A stretch of 64,000 nt of DNA from Micromonospora inositola (GTDB lineage: Bacteria; Actinomycetota; Actinomycetes; Mycobacteriales; Micromonosporaceae), in assembly GCF_900090285.1 (NCBI RefSeq), contig NZ_LT607754.1:4862001-4926000 (forward strand), in the 5' to 3' direction. This document shows, piece after piece, positions 44,117 to 52,856 of the stretch (positions are counted from its first letter, which is position 1; each line of letters opens with the position of its first letter). The notes beneath the pieces are model-generated. The model did not search any database and was not told the origin of the DNA. It saw only the letters and a list, made by a program, of their open reading frames with translations. The translations under genes and the position numbers were made by a program.

Positions 44117-45457
44117 ATGACCGGGTTGCGGACCGACCTGTACGAGCTGCGGATGGCGGCCAGCTACCTGCGTCGCGGCATGGTGGACCAGGCCACGTTC
44201 AGCCTGTTCGTCCGCCGCCTGCCAGGCCAACGCGGGTTCCTGGTCGCCGCCGGGCTGGCCGAGGCGCTGGCGTTCCTGGAGGGCTTCGCGTTCGACGACG
44301 AGGAGCTGGGCTATCTGCGCGACGTCGTCGGCCTCGACCAGCCGACCCTGGCGGCGCTCGCCGGGCTGCGGTTCACCGGGGACGTGTGGGCCGTGCCGGA
44401 GGGCCGCCTGGTCTTCGCCGACGAGCCGTTGCTGGAGGTGACCGCGCCGATCGCCGAGGCACAGCTGGTGGAGACCGGCATGCTGAACCTGCTCACCTTC
44501 CACACCACGGTGGCCAGCAAGGCTGCCCGCTGCCGGCTCGCCGCCGGGGGCGCGGAGCTGGTCGACTTCGCCTTCCGCCGTACCCACGGGATCGAGGCCG
44601 GAGCGGGGGTGGCGCGGGCGTCGGCCATCGCCGGCTTCGCCGCCACCAGCGATGTCGAGGCCGCCCGGCGCTACGGCCTGCGACCGTCCGGGACGATGGC
44701 CCACTCGTACGTCGAGGCGTTCCCCGACGAGCGGGCCGCGTTCCGCGCGTTCGCCGCCGACTTTCCCACCAACCCGGTGTTCCTCGTCGACACCTATGAC
44801 ACGCCCGCCGGCGTGCGGGCCGCCGTCGACGTCATCACCGAGCTGGGGCTGACCGGGCCGGTCGGCGTCCGGCTCGACTCGGGCGATCTCGCCGCGCTGG
44901 CCGGGCAGGCCCGCGCGATTCTCGACGGCGCCGGGCTCAGCCAGGCGCAGATCGTGGCCAGCGGCAGCCTCGACGAGGATGTCATCGCGGCCCTCGTCGC
45001 CCAGGGCGCGCCGATCGACGCCTACGGCGTCGGTACCCGGATGGGTGTCTCCTTCGACGCGCCGTCCCTCGACAGCGCCTACAAACTGGTCGCCTTCGGC
45101 GACCGGCCGGTGCTCAAGCTGTCGCCCGGTAAGGCCACCCTGCCCGGCCCCAAGCAGGTCTTTCGTGACCCCGCCGGGGCCAGTGGCGACGTGGTGGGGC
45201 TGCGCGACGAACCGCCACCGGGGGGCCGCGAGCCGCTGCTCGTACCGGTCATGCGCGGCGGGCGTCGCCTCGAGGCCGCCGACCCGGCCGGTGAGGTGCG
45301 CGCCGCGCGCCGCCGGTTCGACGCGGACCTCGCCTGGCTACCCGACGCGGCGCGCCGGCTGGCCGACCCGACCCCGCTCACCGCCACGGTCAGCCCGGGG
45401 CTCGCCGAGCTGCGTGACCGGGTGACCGCGCAGGTGGGGCGGGGCGGCACGTTCTGA
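44117..45457 (+). CDS. pncB: Nicotinate phosphoribosyltransferase
   Basis: The 446-residue enzyme makes nicotinate mononucleotide from nicotinate and PRPP in NAD salvage. Typical segments are TDLYELRMAASYLRRGMVDQ at the start, EGRLVFADEPLLEVTAPIAE, LNLLTFHTTVASKAARCRLA, ELVDFAFRRTHGIEAGAGVA (with the reactive-histidine region), PSGTMAHSYVEAFPDERAAF and VGVRLDSGDLAALAGQARAI. The last of these lines the PRPP pocket, and DAYGVGTRMGVSFDAPSLDS follows. ATG 44117 is preceded by GGAGG. The stop codon lies in a perfect 19-bp tandem repeat. It is convergent with the L,D-transpeptidase. Confidence 0.93.
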   Translation: MTGLRTDLYELRMAASYLRRGMVDQATFSLFVRRLPGQRGFLVAAGLAEALAFLEGFAFDDEELGYLRDVVGLDQPTLAALAGLRFTGDVWAVPEGRLVFADEPLLEVTAPIAEAQLVETGMLNLLTFHTTVASKAARCRLAAGGAELVDFAFRRTHGIEAGAGVARASAIAGFAATSDVEAARRYGLRPSGTMAHSYVEAFPDERAAFRAFAADFPTNPVFLVDTYDTPAGVRAAVDVITELGLTGPVGVRLDSGDLAALAGQARAILDGAGLSQAQIVASGSLDEDVIAALVAQGAPIDAYGVGTRMGVSFDAPSLDSAYKLVAFGDRPVLKLSPGKATLPGPKQVFRDPAGASGDVVGLRDEPPPGGREPLLVPVMRGGRRLEAADPAGEVRAARRRFDADLAWLPDAARRLADPTPLTATVSPGLAELRDRVTAQVGRGGTF

Positions 45458-45482
45458 CCGGGGCGGCACGTTCTGACCGGGG
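45445..45482 (+). repeat. 19-bp tandem direct repeat spanning the pncB stop codon
   Basis: Two perfect copies of CGGCACGTTCTGACCGGGG occur at 45445-45463 and 45464-45482, with a third partial copy after them. The first contains the pncB TGA. It is a likely site of replication slippage. Confidence 0.8.
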
Positions 45483-45525
45483 CGGCACCGGCGTGGCGGA
45501 GGCAGCCGCCTGGAAATGCCGCATG

Positions 45526-45559
45526 ACAGTGGCCCCCGGGGATGACCGGGGGCCACTGT
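45526..45559. terminator. Bidirectional terminator between pncB and the L,D-transpeptidase gene
   Basis: ACAGTGGCCCCCGG (45526-45539) pairs perfectly with CCGGGGGCCACTGT (45546-45559) across a six-base loop. It sits between the two convergent genes. Confidence 0.85.
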
Positions 45560-45569
45560 CCTGGCGGAG

Positions 45570-46325
45570 TCAGCGGTAGATGTGCACCGGCATGCCGACG
45601 CCGATGATCGACCACAACCGGTTCATGGCCGGTATGGGCACCCGGACGCAGCCGTGGCTGGCCGGGTAGGTCGGGACGGACGTGGCGCCGTGCACCGCGT
45701 ACCCGTAGTAGAAGTAGTTCGGCCGCCACAGCAGGCCGAGCGAACTCTGCCGCCAGCCGTCGATGCGGCGCTGGATCTTGAAGTTGCCGGTCGGCGTCGG
45801 GGTGCTGGCCTTGCCGCTGGAAGCGTCCAGGATGCGTACCACGGACCCCTGGCGCGCCAGGTACACGACCTGCTTGGTCAGGTTCGCCTCGACCGAGTAG
45901 CCCGAGTGCGTGTATTTCGGCTTCGGGACCAGCGGTCGGGCGAGGGCCGCCCACGTGTTCGGCCCCACGATCCCGTCCCGGGCCAGGTTGTTCACCTTCT
46001 GGAAGGCGACGACCCCGTGGTACGTCGAGGGTCCGAAGATCCCGTCGATGGTGCCCACGTCGTAGTGCAGCGCGGCGAGCCGGCGCTGAAGGTTGGTCAC
46101 CGCCGTGCCGCGCGAACCCTGCCGCAGAACCGGCTGAGCCGTTGTCGCGACGAGAGTCCGGGCGGCGGCCGGAGCCGTCCTGACCTCTGTCGTGGCGCGG
46201 GCGCCTGCCGACGCTGAGCCGGCCGGGATGACCAGGCTGCCGGTGGCCACGAGGATCGCCATCCCGAGAGTGGTGCGTGACCGACGGTGGCCCTGATGAG
46301 TGGTGCGTCCTGCGAAGGGAATCAT
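45570..46325 (-). CDS. L,D-transpeptidase with peptidoglycan-binding domain
   Basis: The 251-residue secreted enzyme starts at ATG 46325 after AAAGGAGG. A signal peptide (RRSRTTLGMAILVATGSLVI, then PAGSASAGA) leads to a PG_binding_1 domain (LRQGSRGTAVTNLQRRLAAL then HYDVGTIDGIFGPSTYHGVV). The YkuD domain follows, with NLTKQVVYLARQGSVVRILD, YAVHGATSVPTYPASHGCVR and VPIPAMNRLWSI. The HGCVR motif holds the catalytic cysteine and the first His lies in YAVHG. It forms 3-3 crosslinks or anchors proteins in the cell wall. The gene is single and convergent with pncB. Confidence 0.92.
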   Translation of the reverse strand: MIPFAGRTTHQGHRRSRTTLGMAILVATGSLVIPAGSASAGARATTEVRTAPAAARTLVATTAQPVLRQGSRGTAVTNLQRRLAALHYDVGTIDGIFGPSTYHGVVAFQKVNNLARDGIVGPNTWAALARPLVPKPKYTHSGYSVEANLTKQVVYLARQGSVVRILDASSGKASTPTPTGNFKIQRRIDGWRQSSLGLLWRPNYFYYGYAVHGATSVPTYPASHGCVRVPIPAMNRLWSIIGVGMPVHIYR

Positions 46326-46546
46326 CGTCCCTCCTTTCCGTGGTGCGAGGATTCGACGGTAGTCCGTGATGCCAAAAGATCGCTGTCCGTACCGCCACCG
46401 ACACCCGATCCGGTAACTCCTGGGCGCACCCACCTCGCCCGGCGTTTCCGTCGCGACCCGCTGACCCCGACCGCCGCGCCACCCGCGGGATGCGGCGGCA
46501 TTTTCACGAGCTTGTGCTATTGAAATTCCCGGCCGGAGGGGCCAGC

Positions 46547-47206
46547 ATGGATTATGAGCAACGGTCATTGGTGAAAATGGAGGATCGACGTGGAACCGTG
46601 GGGGCAGCTGACGTGACCATCGCACCAGCCCCACGTCGCGTCGACCAACAGCCGGCGCGCGATCTGGTCGCCGCCGAACAGGCCGCCGCCCGGTTTCTGG
46701 CCGCACTCGGCATCGACCTGGACTCCGACAGCCTGCGTGACACGCCGCGCCGGATGGCGCGGGCGTACGACGAGCTGCTCACCGCGCGCCCGTTCAATCT
46801 GACCACCTTTCACAACGACGAGGGCTACGACGAACTGGTGCTGGCCCGGTCCATCCCGATCCGGTCGGTGTGCGAACACCACCTGCTGCCGTTCATCGGT
46901 GTCGCCCATGTCGGCTACCTGCCGGGCGACCGGATCCTCGGACTGTCCAAACTCGCCCGCGTCGTGGAACTCTTCGCCCACCGTCCGCAGGTGCAGGAGC
47001 GGTTGACCAAGCAGGTGGCGGACTGGCTGGCCCTCGAACTGGCTCCCAAGGGCGTCGGTGTCGTCATCGAGGCGGAGCATCTGTGCATGACGTTGCGCGG
47101 CGTACGCGCTGCGGGTGCCACCACCGTGACATCCACCCTGCTCGGGGCGCTGCGTGACGACGCCCGCTCCCGCGCCGAGTTCTTCTCCCTCACCGGAGCC
47201 CACTGA
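46547..47206 (+). CDS. folE: GTP cyclohydrolase I
   Basis: The 219-residue enzyme converts GTP to 7,8-dihydroneopterin triphosphate. The family core is complete: AARFLAALGIDLDSDSLRDT then PRRMARAYDELLTAR; the zinc and catalytic site RSVCEHHLLPFIGVAHVGYL; PGDRILGLSKLARVVELFAH; and VIEAEHLCMTLRGVRAAGAT. The zinc ligands are the Cys and His of CEHH and the Cys of HLC. ATG 46547 has GGAGGGG upstream; later starts (46577, 46613) would also leave the core intact. No other folate genes are adjacent. The flavoprotein gene 19 bases downstream is probably co-transcribed, so a paralog for a special pterin role is possible. Confidence 0.92.
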   Translation: MDYEQRSLVKMEDRRGTVGAADVTIAPAPRRVDQQPARDLVAAEQAAARFLAALGIDLDSDSLRDTPRRMARAYDELLTARPFNLTTFHNDEGYDELVLARSIPIRSVCEHHLLPFIGVAHVGYLPGDRILGLSKLARVVELFAHRPQVQERLTKQVADWLALELAPKGVGVVIEAEHLCMTLRGVRAAGATTVTSTLLGALRDDARSRAEFFSLTGAH

Positions 47207-47225
47207 CACGATTCGGAGACGCGGC

Positions 47226-48479
47226 ATGGAAAACGGGCGCACATTCGCCATCGTCGGGGCCGGCCTCGCGGGCGCCAAGGCAGCCCAGACACTGCGTGAG
47301 GCCGGCTTCGACGGCCGAGTGCTACTGCTCGGTGCGGAGCCCGAACGGCCCTACGAGCGGCCGCCGCTGTCCAAGGGCCTGCTGCTGGGGACCACCCAGC
47401 GCCGCGACGTGTACGTGCACGACGCCGGCTGGTACGAGACGAACAACGTCGAGCTGCGTACCGCCACCCGGGTCACCGGCATCGACCGTGCCGCCCGGCA
47501 GGTCACCCTGGCCGATGGCGAACGGCACGCGTACGACAAGCTGCTGCTGGCGACCGGCTCGACGCCCCGCCGCCTGGATGTTCCCGGCGCCGACCTGGAC
47601 GGCGTGCGGTACCTGCGCACGTTGGCGGACTTCGATGGCATCGCCGAAGCCCTCACCGACCAGGCCCGACTCGTGGTGATCGGTGCCGGCTGGATCGGTC
47701 TGGAGATCGCCGCCGCCGCCCGTCAGCGCGGCGCCGCCGTGACCGTGGTGGAAACCGCCGACCTGCCGTTGCAGCGGGTCCTCGGCGATGAGGTCGCCCG
47801 GGTTTTCGCCGACCTGCACCGCCGCCACGGCGTCACCTTCCACTTCGGCGCCGAGGTCCGACAACTACGCGGTACCGGGCGGGTGTCGTCGGTGCTGCTG
47901 GCCGACGGCACCCAACTGGCCGCCGACACCGTCGTCGTCGGCGTGGGCATCCACCCCGACGTGCGGTTGGCGGAGGCGGCGGGCCTGAAGGTCGACAACG
48001 GCGTCGTCACCGACGCCACGCTGCGCACCTCCGACCCGCACATCTACGCCGCGGGTGACGTGGCCAACGCCTACCACCCGCTGCTCGGCCGGAACATCCG
48101 GGTGGAGCACTGGGCGAACGCGCTCAACGGCGGCCCGGCCGCGGCCCGGTCCATGCTGGGCCAGCAGGTCGAGTACGCCCGCTTGCCGTACTTCTTCTCC
48201 GACCAGTACGACCTGGGGATGGAGTATTCGGGGTGGGTGGCCCCGCAGGGTCACGACCGGGTGGTGTTCCGCGGCGATCCGACGAGGGCGGACGGCGGGG
48301 CGCCGGAATTCCTGGCGTTCTGGGTCTCCGACGGCCGGGTACTGGCGGGCATGAACGCCAACGTGTGGGACGTGACCGACCAGATCCAGGCGCTGGTGCG
48401 GGCCGGCCACGGCGGCAGGGCCGTCGACCTGGCCAAGCTTTCCGACCCGCGGGTGCCGCTGAGCGATCTCCTGAGCTGA
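47226..48479 (+). CDS. NAD(P)/FAD-dependent oxidoreductase (ferredoxin reductase-like)
   Basis: The 417-residue flavoprotein has the FAD GxGxxG site in FAIVGAGLAGAKAAQTLREA, the EPERPYERPPLSKGLLLG motif of rubredoxin/ferredoxin reductases, and an NAD(P) site in LVVIGAGWIGLEIAAAARQR. TSDPHIYAAGDVANAYHP is the second FAD contact, and a C-terminal reductase domain (GMEYSGWVAPQGHDRVVF) follows. It would pass electrons from NAD(P)H to a ferredoxin or P450 partner. No ferredoxin gene is next to it. It follows folE closely on the same strand. Partner unknown. Confidence 0.9.
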   Translation: MENGRTFAIVGAGLAGAKAAQTLREAGFDGRVLLLGAEPERPYERPPLSKGLLLGTTQRRDVYVHDAGWYETNNVELRTATRVTGIDRAARQVTLADGERHAYDKLLLATGSTPRRLDVPGADLDGVRYLRTLADFDGIAEALTDQARLVVIGAGWIGLEIAAAARQRGAAVTVVETADLPLQRVLGDEVARVFADLHRRHGVTFHFGAEVRQLRGTGRVSSVLLADGTQLAADTVVVGVGIHPDVRLAEAAGLKVDNGVVTDATLRTSDPHIYAAGDVANAYHPLLGRNIRVEHWANALNGGPAAARSMLGQQVEYARLPYFFSDQYDLGMEYSGWVAPQGHDRVVFRGDPTRADGGAPEFLAFWVSDGRVLAGMNANVWDVTDQIQALVRAGHGGRAVDLAKLSDPRVPLSDLLS

Positions 48480-48522
48480 GCGGCGGGTGCCGCCTCGACC
48501 TTCGTCCGACCGGAGGCGATCG

Positions 48523-49233
48523 TCACCTCTGCCGAGCTTGCGCATCGCCGGGCGCAGGCGGCTCTTCAGCGCCCGCTGGCGCCGTGGGTCGGGCCGGATG
48601 AATCTGTACGCAGCAGGCGCCGGGACTGGGCGCCAGCCGCGCGCGGAGGTCCGCCCGGCCGAGCCCGTCGAGCAGACCTGCGATGAAGGCGTGGTTCAGG
48701 CCGCACACCAGCTCCGTCTGCCGGGCGGCGAGTTCGTGGAAAGGGCAGTTCCGCAGCCGGATCAGCGCTTCGTCGTCGGCCGGTTCGAAGCCGAGTTCGG
48801 CCAGGACGGCCGCCACCGGCCCGCCACCGCCGACCTGACGACCAATGGCCACGCCCCGGTGCTCTGCCAGCCGTAGGGCCGCCGACCTCGCATCGGTGGG
48901 ATCTTCGGCGACGGCTTGGGCGAGGATCTCGCCCATCAGGTCGTAGCGGCGCTCCGGGATGGTCAGTGCGATGCAGCCCGGCACCGCCTCGTACACCTTC
49001 GGCGTTCGGCCGCGGCCACGCGGCTGGTCGGTCGGCGCCTCGTACCGGGCCTGCAGCAGGCCGGCGGCGACCAGCTTGTCGAGGTGGAAGGCCGCCAGGT
49101 TGCGCGAGATGTGCTGGGCGTCCGCGGCCTCGTCCCGCGTCACCGGGTGGTCCTGGCTGCGGACGTAGTCATACAGCGCCCGTCGTACCTGGTCGACGAG
49201 GGCGGTCACCGCCTGCCAGGGGGCCGTTGACAT
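48523..49233 (-). CDS. Helix-turn-helix regulator with C-terminal cysteine cluster
   Basis: The 236-residue protein has a winged helix (VRRALYDYVRSQDHPVTRDE, then AADAQHISRNLAAFHLDKLV and AAGLLQARYEAP). Its sensor domain ends in LRNCPFHELAARQTELVCGL and a final ARLAPSPGACCVQIHPARP. The conserved cysteines (NCPF, LVCGL, CC) resemble the Fe-S-ligand arrangement of SufR-like and related redox-sensing regulators. It is convergent with the flavoprotein gene and divergent from nothing obvious. Redox or metal sensing is inference. Target genes unknown. Confidence 0.82.
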   Translation of the reverse strand: MSTAPWQAVTALVDQVRRALYDYVRSQDHPVTRDEAADAQHISRNLAAFHLDKLVAAGLLQARYEAPTDQPRGRGRTPKVYEAVPGCIALTIPERRYDLMGEILAQAVAEDPTDARSAALRLAEHRGVAIGRQVGGGGPVAAVLAELGFEPADDEALIRLRNCPFHELAARQTELVCGLNHAFIAGLLDGLGRADLRARLAPSPGACCVQIHPARPTAPAGAEEPPAPGDAQARQR

Positions 49234-49324
49234 GCCGGAATTTTATCACCAGCAAATCTTGTCGAAATTTGTCTCACGAGCCCAGGACCTCGGTCGGACC
49301 TCGTCGGCAGCCCTGAAGGCCCGG

Positions 49325-49681
49325 TCAGGCGACCCGGGGTGTCGGCAGGATCGGCAGGACCGTGCGGTGGGTCGTACCGGAGATGTCGCCGGTCTTGTCG
49401 ACGGAGGGTGCGGTTGCCACCGGCCAGCCCGCGACGGCGGCCGGGCCATCGCCGGCCGGGCGGGTGGGCTGCGGGGCGGCCGGGGGTGCGATCGACCGCT
49501 GGATCTCGGTGAGCAGCGTGAGGAACCGGCCCACGTCGTCGGCGGGCATCCGGAACGAGCCCCGGCAGACCGTGCCGCTCCACAGGGACAGCACCACCGC
49601 CCCGCGGTCCGGGTGGTAGCTGACCCGCATCGTCCGATCCTCGCCGCGCAGATCGCCGTACAGGTCACCGAAGCTGGGCAT
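49325..49681 (-). CDS. Hypothetical protein, actinobacterial
   Basis: The 118-residue product begins MPSFGDLYGDLRGEDRTMRV, then SYHPDRGAVVLSLWSGTVCR and GSFRMPADDVGRFLTLLTEI. This is a small beta-sheet plus helix pattern, followed by a proline/alanine-rich tail (APPAAPQPTRPAGDGPAAVA). I know of no defined domain. Similar proteins are frequent in Micromonosporaceae. ATG 49681 has GAGAGG upstream; ATG 49699 is an alternative. Upstream codons overlap the start of the divergent hydrolase gene antisense and are not conserved. Confidence 0.6.
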   Translation of the reverse strand: MPSFGDLYGDLRGEDRTMRVSYHPDRGAVVLSLWSGTVCRGSFRMPADDVGRFLTLLTEIQRSIAPPAAPQPTRPAGDGPAAVAGWPVATAPSVDKTGDISGTTHRTVLPILPTPRVA

Positions 49682-49929
49682 CGGTCGCACCTCTCCCATC
49701 GACCCAGCATGCCGCAGCGCCGGGCCGACCGGAAGGCCCCGCCACAGGTCCGAGGTGGGCTCCGCGTCGGCCTCCCGGGACACGACCCGGCCAGCGCGCC
49801 ATGGGTCCGGGTCCAGTGGGCATCGCCGTGCGCCAGGGAGGCGGCAGGCGACCCTGATCATCGTGGCACCGCAGCGCGGCGGGTAGCGTGTCCGGCGGTG
49901 CGACGACGGCGACGGCGAGGAGGCTCCGG

Positions 49930-50682
49930 GTGGAAACGAGGACTGTGGACGTGCCAACCCGCGACGGTGTCGCCGACGCGTGCCTCGTCCGGCCGGACGG
50001 GGACGGCCCCTTCCCGGCCGTGCTGGTCTTCATGGACGCGTTCGGGCTGCGGCCGCGGCTGATCGAGATGGCCGAGCGGATCGCCTCCCAGGGCTACCTC
50101 GTGCTGGTGCCCAACCTGTTCTACCGGGCCGGCCGGGCCCCGCTGTTCGACCTCTCCGGCCTCGGCGACCCCGAGCGGCGGGCTGCGCTCTTCGGGCAGC
50201 TGATGCCGCAGATCGCGGCGCTGACCCCCGAGGTGATCACCCGGGACGCCGGCGCCTACCTGGACTTCCTCGCCGCCCGCGACGACGTCGCGCCGGGGCC
50301 GGTCGCCATCACCGGGTACTGCATGGGCGGCACGAACGCGTTGCGCGTCATGGCGGCGTACCCGGACCGGATCGCGGCGCTGGCCAGCTTCCACGCCGGC
50401 CGGGTCGTCACCGACTCCCCGGACAGCCCGCACCTCGGCGTCGGGTCGGTCACCGGCGAGGTGTACTTCGCCCATGCCGACCAGGACCAGTCGATGACGG
50501 CCGAGCAGATCGCCACGCTGGAGAAGGCCCTCGAGGCGGCCGGGGTCACCTACCGCTCCGAGCTGTACGCGGGCGCCCAGCACGGCTTCACGATGGCGGA
50601 CACGGCCGCGTACCACGAGCAGGCGACGGAGCGGCACTGGACCGCCATGTTCGACCTGCTCGACCGCACGTTCCGCCGCTGA
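49930..50682 (+). CDS. Dienelactone hydrolase family protein
   Basis: The 250-residue alpha/beta hydrolase starts at GTG 49930 after GAGGAGG. It reads PAVLVFMDAFGLRPRLIEMA, ASQGYLVLVPNLFYRAG, the nucleophile elbow VAITGYCMGGTNALRVMAAY (G-x-C-x-G-G), the acid region GEVYFAHADQDQSMTAEQ, and the histidine in ELYAGAQHGFTMADTAAYHE. The cysteine nucleophile is that of dienelactone hydrolases, which open (chloro)muconolactone-type substrates. In actinobacteria many members have other ester substrates. It precedes the aromatic acid exporter by 100 bases. Confidence 0.87.
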   Translation: METRTVDVPTRDGVADACLVRPDGDGPFPAVLVFMDAFGLRPRLIEMAERIASQGYLVLVPNLFYRAGRAPLFDLSGLGDPERRAALFGQLMPQIAALTPEVITRDAGAYLDFLAARDDVAPGPVAITGYCMGGTNALRVMAAYPDRIAALASFHAGRVVTDSPDSPHLGVGSVTGEVYFAHADQDQSMTAEQIATLEKALEAAGVTYRSELYAGAQHGFTMADTAAYHEQATERHWTAMFDLLDRTFRR

Positions 50683-50782
50683 CCCGAGCCCGGCCGGCGC
50701 AGTAGGTGTCGGGTTGACGGGCTGAGGCACGGATCGCCCGGGCGGGGGCGATTCACCCGCCTCCGGCCGGGTAACCGCCGCT

Positions 50783-52093
50783 ATGGCCGACCGCTCCGCC
50801 GACTCCGTCCGGTCGCCGCTCGACGAGGCCGTCGAGCGGGGCGGCCGCGTGGCGGCCCGGGCCCTGCGGCAGGGCGAGCAGGGCGGTCGGATCCGGCTGC
50901 GTCAGCTGGAGGTCACCATCGTGGTCGCCGTGCAGGCGGGGGTGGCCGCCGCGCTGGCGGCGCTGATCGCCCAGAATGTGCTGGGCCCCGGCGCGCACGT
51001 CTTCGCCCCGGCGGCGGCGGTCGGCACGATCGCCACCGCCATCGGCCAGCGGGCCCGCCGGACGTTCGAGCTGCTCGGCGGCGTGGGACTCGGCATCGTC
51101 GTCGGGGACCTGCTGCGCTTCCTGCTCGGCTCCGGGCCCTGGCAGACCGGCCTGGTCGTCGCCCTGGCGATCGCCACCGCGCTGCTGGTCGCCGGCCGGG
51201 GCGGCGCCCTGGTCGGCCAGGCCGGCGGTACGGCCGTCCTGATCTCCACCCTCGCCCCGATGCAGCCCGGCCTGGAGGTGCCCCGGATCTTCGACGCCCT
51301 GGTCGGCGGCGTGGTCGGCATCCTGGTGGTGGCCCTGCTGCTGCCGATCAACCCGCTGCGGGTGCTGGACCGGGCGGCAGCGCCGATCTTCGCCGCCGTC
51401 ACCGACCAGTTGGACGCGGTGGCGCGGGCCCTGACCACCCGGGACGCCGACGCGGCGATCCGCGCCCTGGACCAGCTCCGCGGGGTGGACGCCGACGTCG
51501 GGCGGCTCAACGAGGCGCTCAGCGGCGCCGGTGAGGTGGTCACCCTCGCGCCGGCCCGCTGGCACCGCCGGGCGCAGTACCACCGGTACGCCCGCGGCGC
51601 GGAACACCTGGAACGGCTGATCCTGTACGCCCGGTCCGTGGCCCGCCGGTCCGCCACCGCGCTGCAGTACGACGAGCCGATCCCGCCGTCGCTGCCGGTG
51701 GCCGTCGCCCGGCTCAGCGACGCGCTACGGCAGATGCGCCGGGACCACCAGGCGGACGTGGATCCGGAGCGCACCCGCCAGCTCGTCCGGGAGAGCGCCG
51801 AGCTCGCCGGCCGGGCCTGGGCCGAGGGGGTGAAGTCCTTCGGCGATGCGCTGATCACCGACCTGCGGACGGCGGACAGTGAACTGCTCCGGGCGACCGG
51901 GTACGAACCGGACGACGCCAACCGGATGGTGCGGCGGGCGGCCGGCGCGGGCGAGGCGGAGGTGCGACCGCCCGCGCGGGGACACCTGACACGCCCGCGC
52001 CGGCACACCCGGGCGCCCTGGGCCCGGCGGCACCGGCGGTCGATCCGTCGGGCCCACGGGCGATGGCAGGGCCCCCGCAGTCCACGAGTGTGA
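50783..52093 (+). CDS. FUSC/aromatic acid exporter family protein
   Basis: The 436-residue membrane protein has about six N-terminal membrane segments (TIVVAVQAGVAAALAALIAQ; TFELLGGVGLGIVVGDLLRF; GLVVALAIATALLVAG; IFDALVGGVVGILVVALLLP). A long cytoplasmic helical domain follows, with LDAVARALTTRDADAAIRAL and RYARGAEHLERLILYARSVA. A basic tail (RPRRHTRAPWARRHRRSIRR) ends the protein. The pattern matches the ArAE_1/FUSC exporters of aromatic acids. Substrate untested. The RraA-like gene starts 45 bases later on the same strand. Confidence 0.85.
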   Translation: MADRSADSVRSPLDEAVERGGRVAARALRQGEQGGRIRLRQLEVTIVVAVQAGVAAALAALIAQNVLGPGAHVFAPAAAVGTIATAIGQRARRTFELLGGVGLGIVVGDLLRFLLGSGPWQTGLVVALAIATALLVAGRGGALVGQAGGTAVLISTLAPMQPGLEVPRIFDALVGGVVGILVVALLLPINPLRVLDRAAAPIFAAVTDQLDAVARALTTRDADAAIRALDQLRGVDADVGRLNEALSGAGEVVTLAPARWHRRAQYHRYARGAEHLERLILYARSVARRSATALQYDEPIPPSLPVAVARLSDALRQMRRDHQADVDPERTRQLVRESAELAGRAWAEGVKSFGDALITDLRTADSELLRATGYEPDDANRMVRRAAGAGEAEVRPPARGHLTRPRRHTRAPWARRHRRSIRRAHGRWQGPRSPRV

Positions 52094-52138
52094 AAGTGGC
52101 CCGCCACCGGGTCGGGTCGGGCTGGCTACGGTCGGGCG

Positions 52139-52852
52139 ATGAGCCTCGACCCGCAAGACCTGCGCCGGCGGTTCGCGTCGTTGACCACCGCGCACGTGGC
52201 CGACGCCTGCCTGCGGGCGGCGGTTCCGGTCCGCTGCGCGCCCGCCGCCGTACGGCCCGTCCTGCCCGGTGTGCGACTGGCCGGCCGGGTCGCGCCGACC
52301 CGGCACGTCGGCAGCGTCGACATCTTCCTGGAGGCGATCGACCGGGCGGCCCCCGGCGACGTGCTGGTCGTCGACAACGCCGGCCGCACCGACGAGAGCT
52401 GCGTCGGCGACCTGGTGGTGCTGGAGGCGCAGGCCGCCGGCCTGGCCGGCGTGGTGATCTGGGGCCTGCACCGGGACACCGCCGACATCCGCGCGGCCGG
52501 GCTGCCGGTGTTCAGCCTCGGCGCGGTCCCCACCGGTCCGCAGCGCCTCGACGACCGTCCGCCGCAGGCGTTGACCTCGGCGGTGGTGGGGGAGTGGACG
52601 GTGGACGCGGCGGACGTCGCCCTGGGCGACGACGACGGCGTGCTCTTCGTGCCCGCGCGGAGCGTCGGCGAGCTGCTCACCCTCGCCGAGTCGATCCGGG
52701 ACGCCGAGCGGCGGCAGGCCGAGCGCATCCGCGCCGGCGTCCCGCTGCGCGACCAGGTGCGCTTCGCCGCCTACCTGGCCGGGCGGGCCGAGGATCCGGC
52801 CCTGACCTTCCGCGCGCATCTGCGCGCGGTCGGCGGGGCGATCGAGGAGTGA
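52139..52852 (+). CDS. RraA family protein
   Basis: The 237-residue protein shows the RraA/HMG aldolase fold: LTTAHVADACLRAAVPVRCA, VLPGVRLAGRVAPTRHVGSV, GDVLVVDNAGRTDESCVGDL and VVIWGLHRDTADIRAAGLPV. Family members are either RNase E regulators (RraA) or HMG/CHA aldolases that use a divalent metal on pyruvate-type substrates. The classic G-x-x-R-D aldolase motif appears here as GLHRD, so aldolase-type chemistry is plausible. It is co-directional with the FUSC exporter. Actinobacteria have RNase E homologs, so regulation is not excluded. Confidence 0.8.
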   Translation: MSLDPQDLRRRFASLTTAHVADACLRAAVPVRCAPAAVRPVLPGVRLAGRVAPTRHVGSVDIFLEAIDRAAPGDVLVVDNAGRTDESCVGDLVVLEAQAAGLAGVVIWGLHRDTADIRAAGLPVFSLGAVPTGPQRLDDRPPQALTSAVVGEWTVDAADVALGDDDGVLFVPARSVGELLTLAESIRDAERRQAERIRAGVPLRDQVRFAAYLAGRAEDPALTFRAHLRAVGGAIEE

Positions 52853-52856
52853 AGGG

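Noticed and set aside
43977..44120. 47-codon frame with an ATGA overlap to pncB
   Set aside because: There is no convincing ribosome site, the composition is Arg/Pro-rich like a shadow frame, and it resembles no family.
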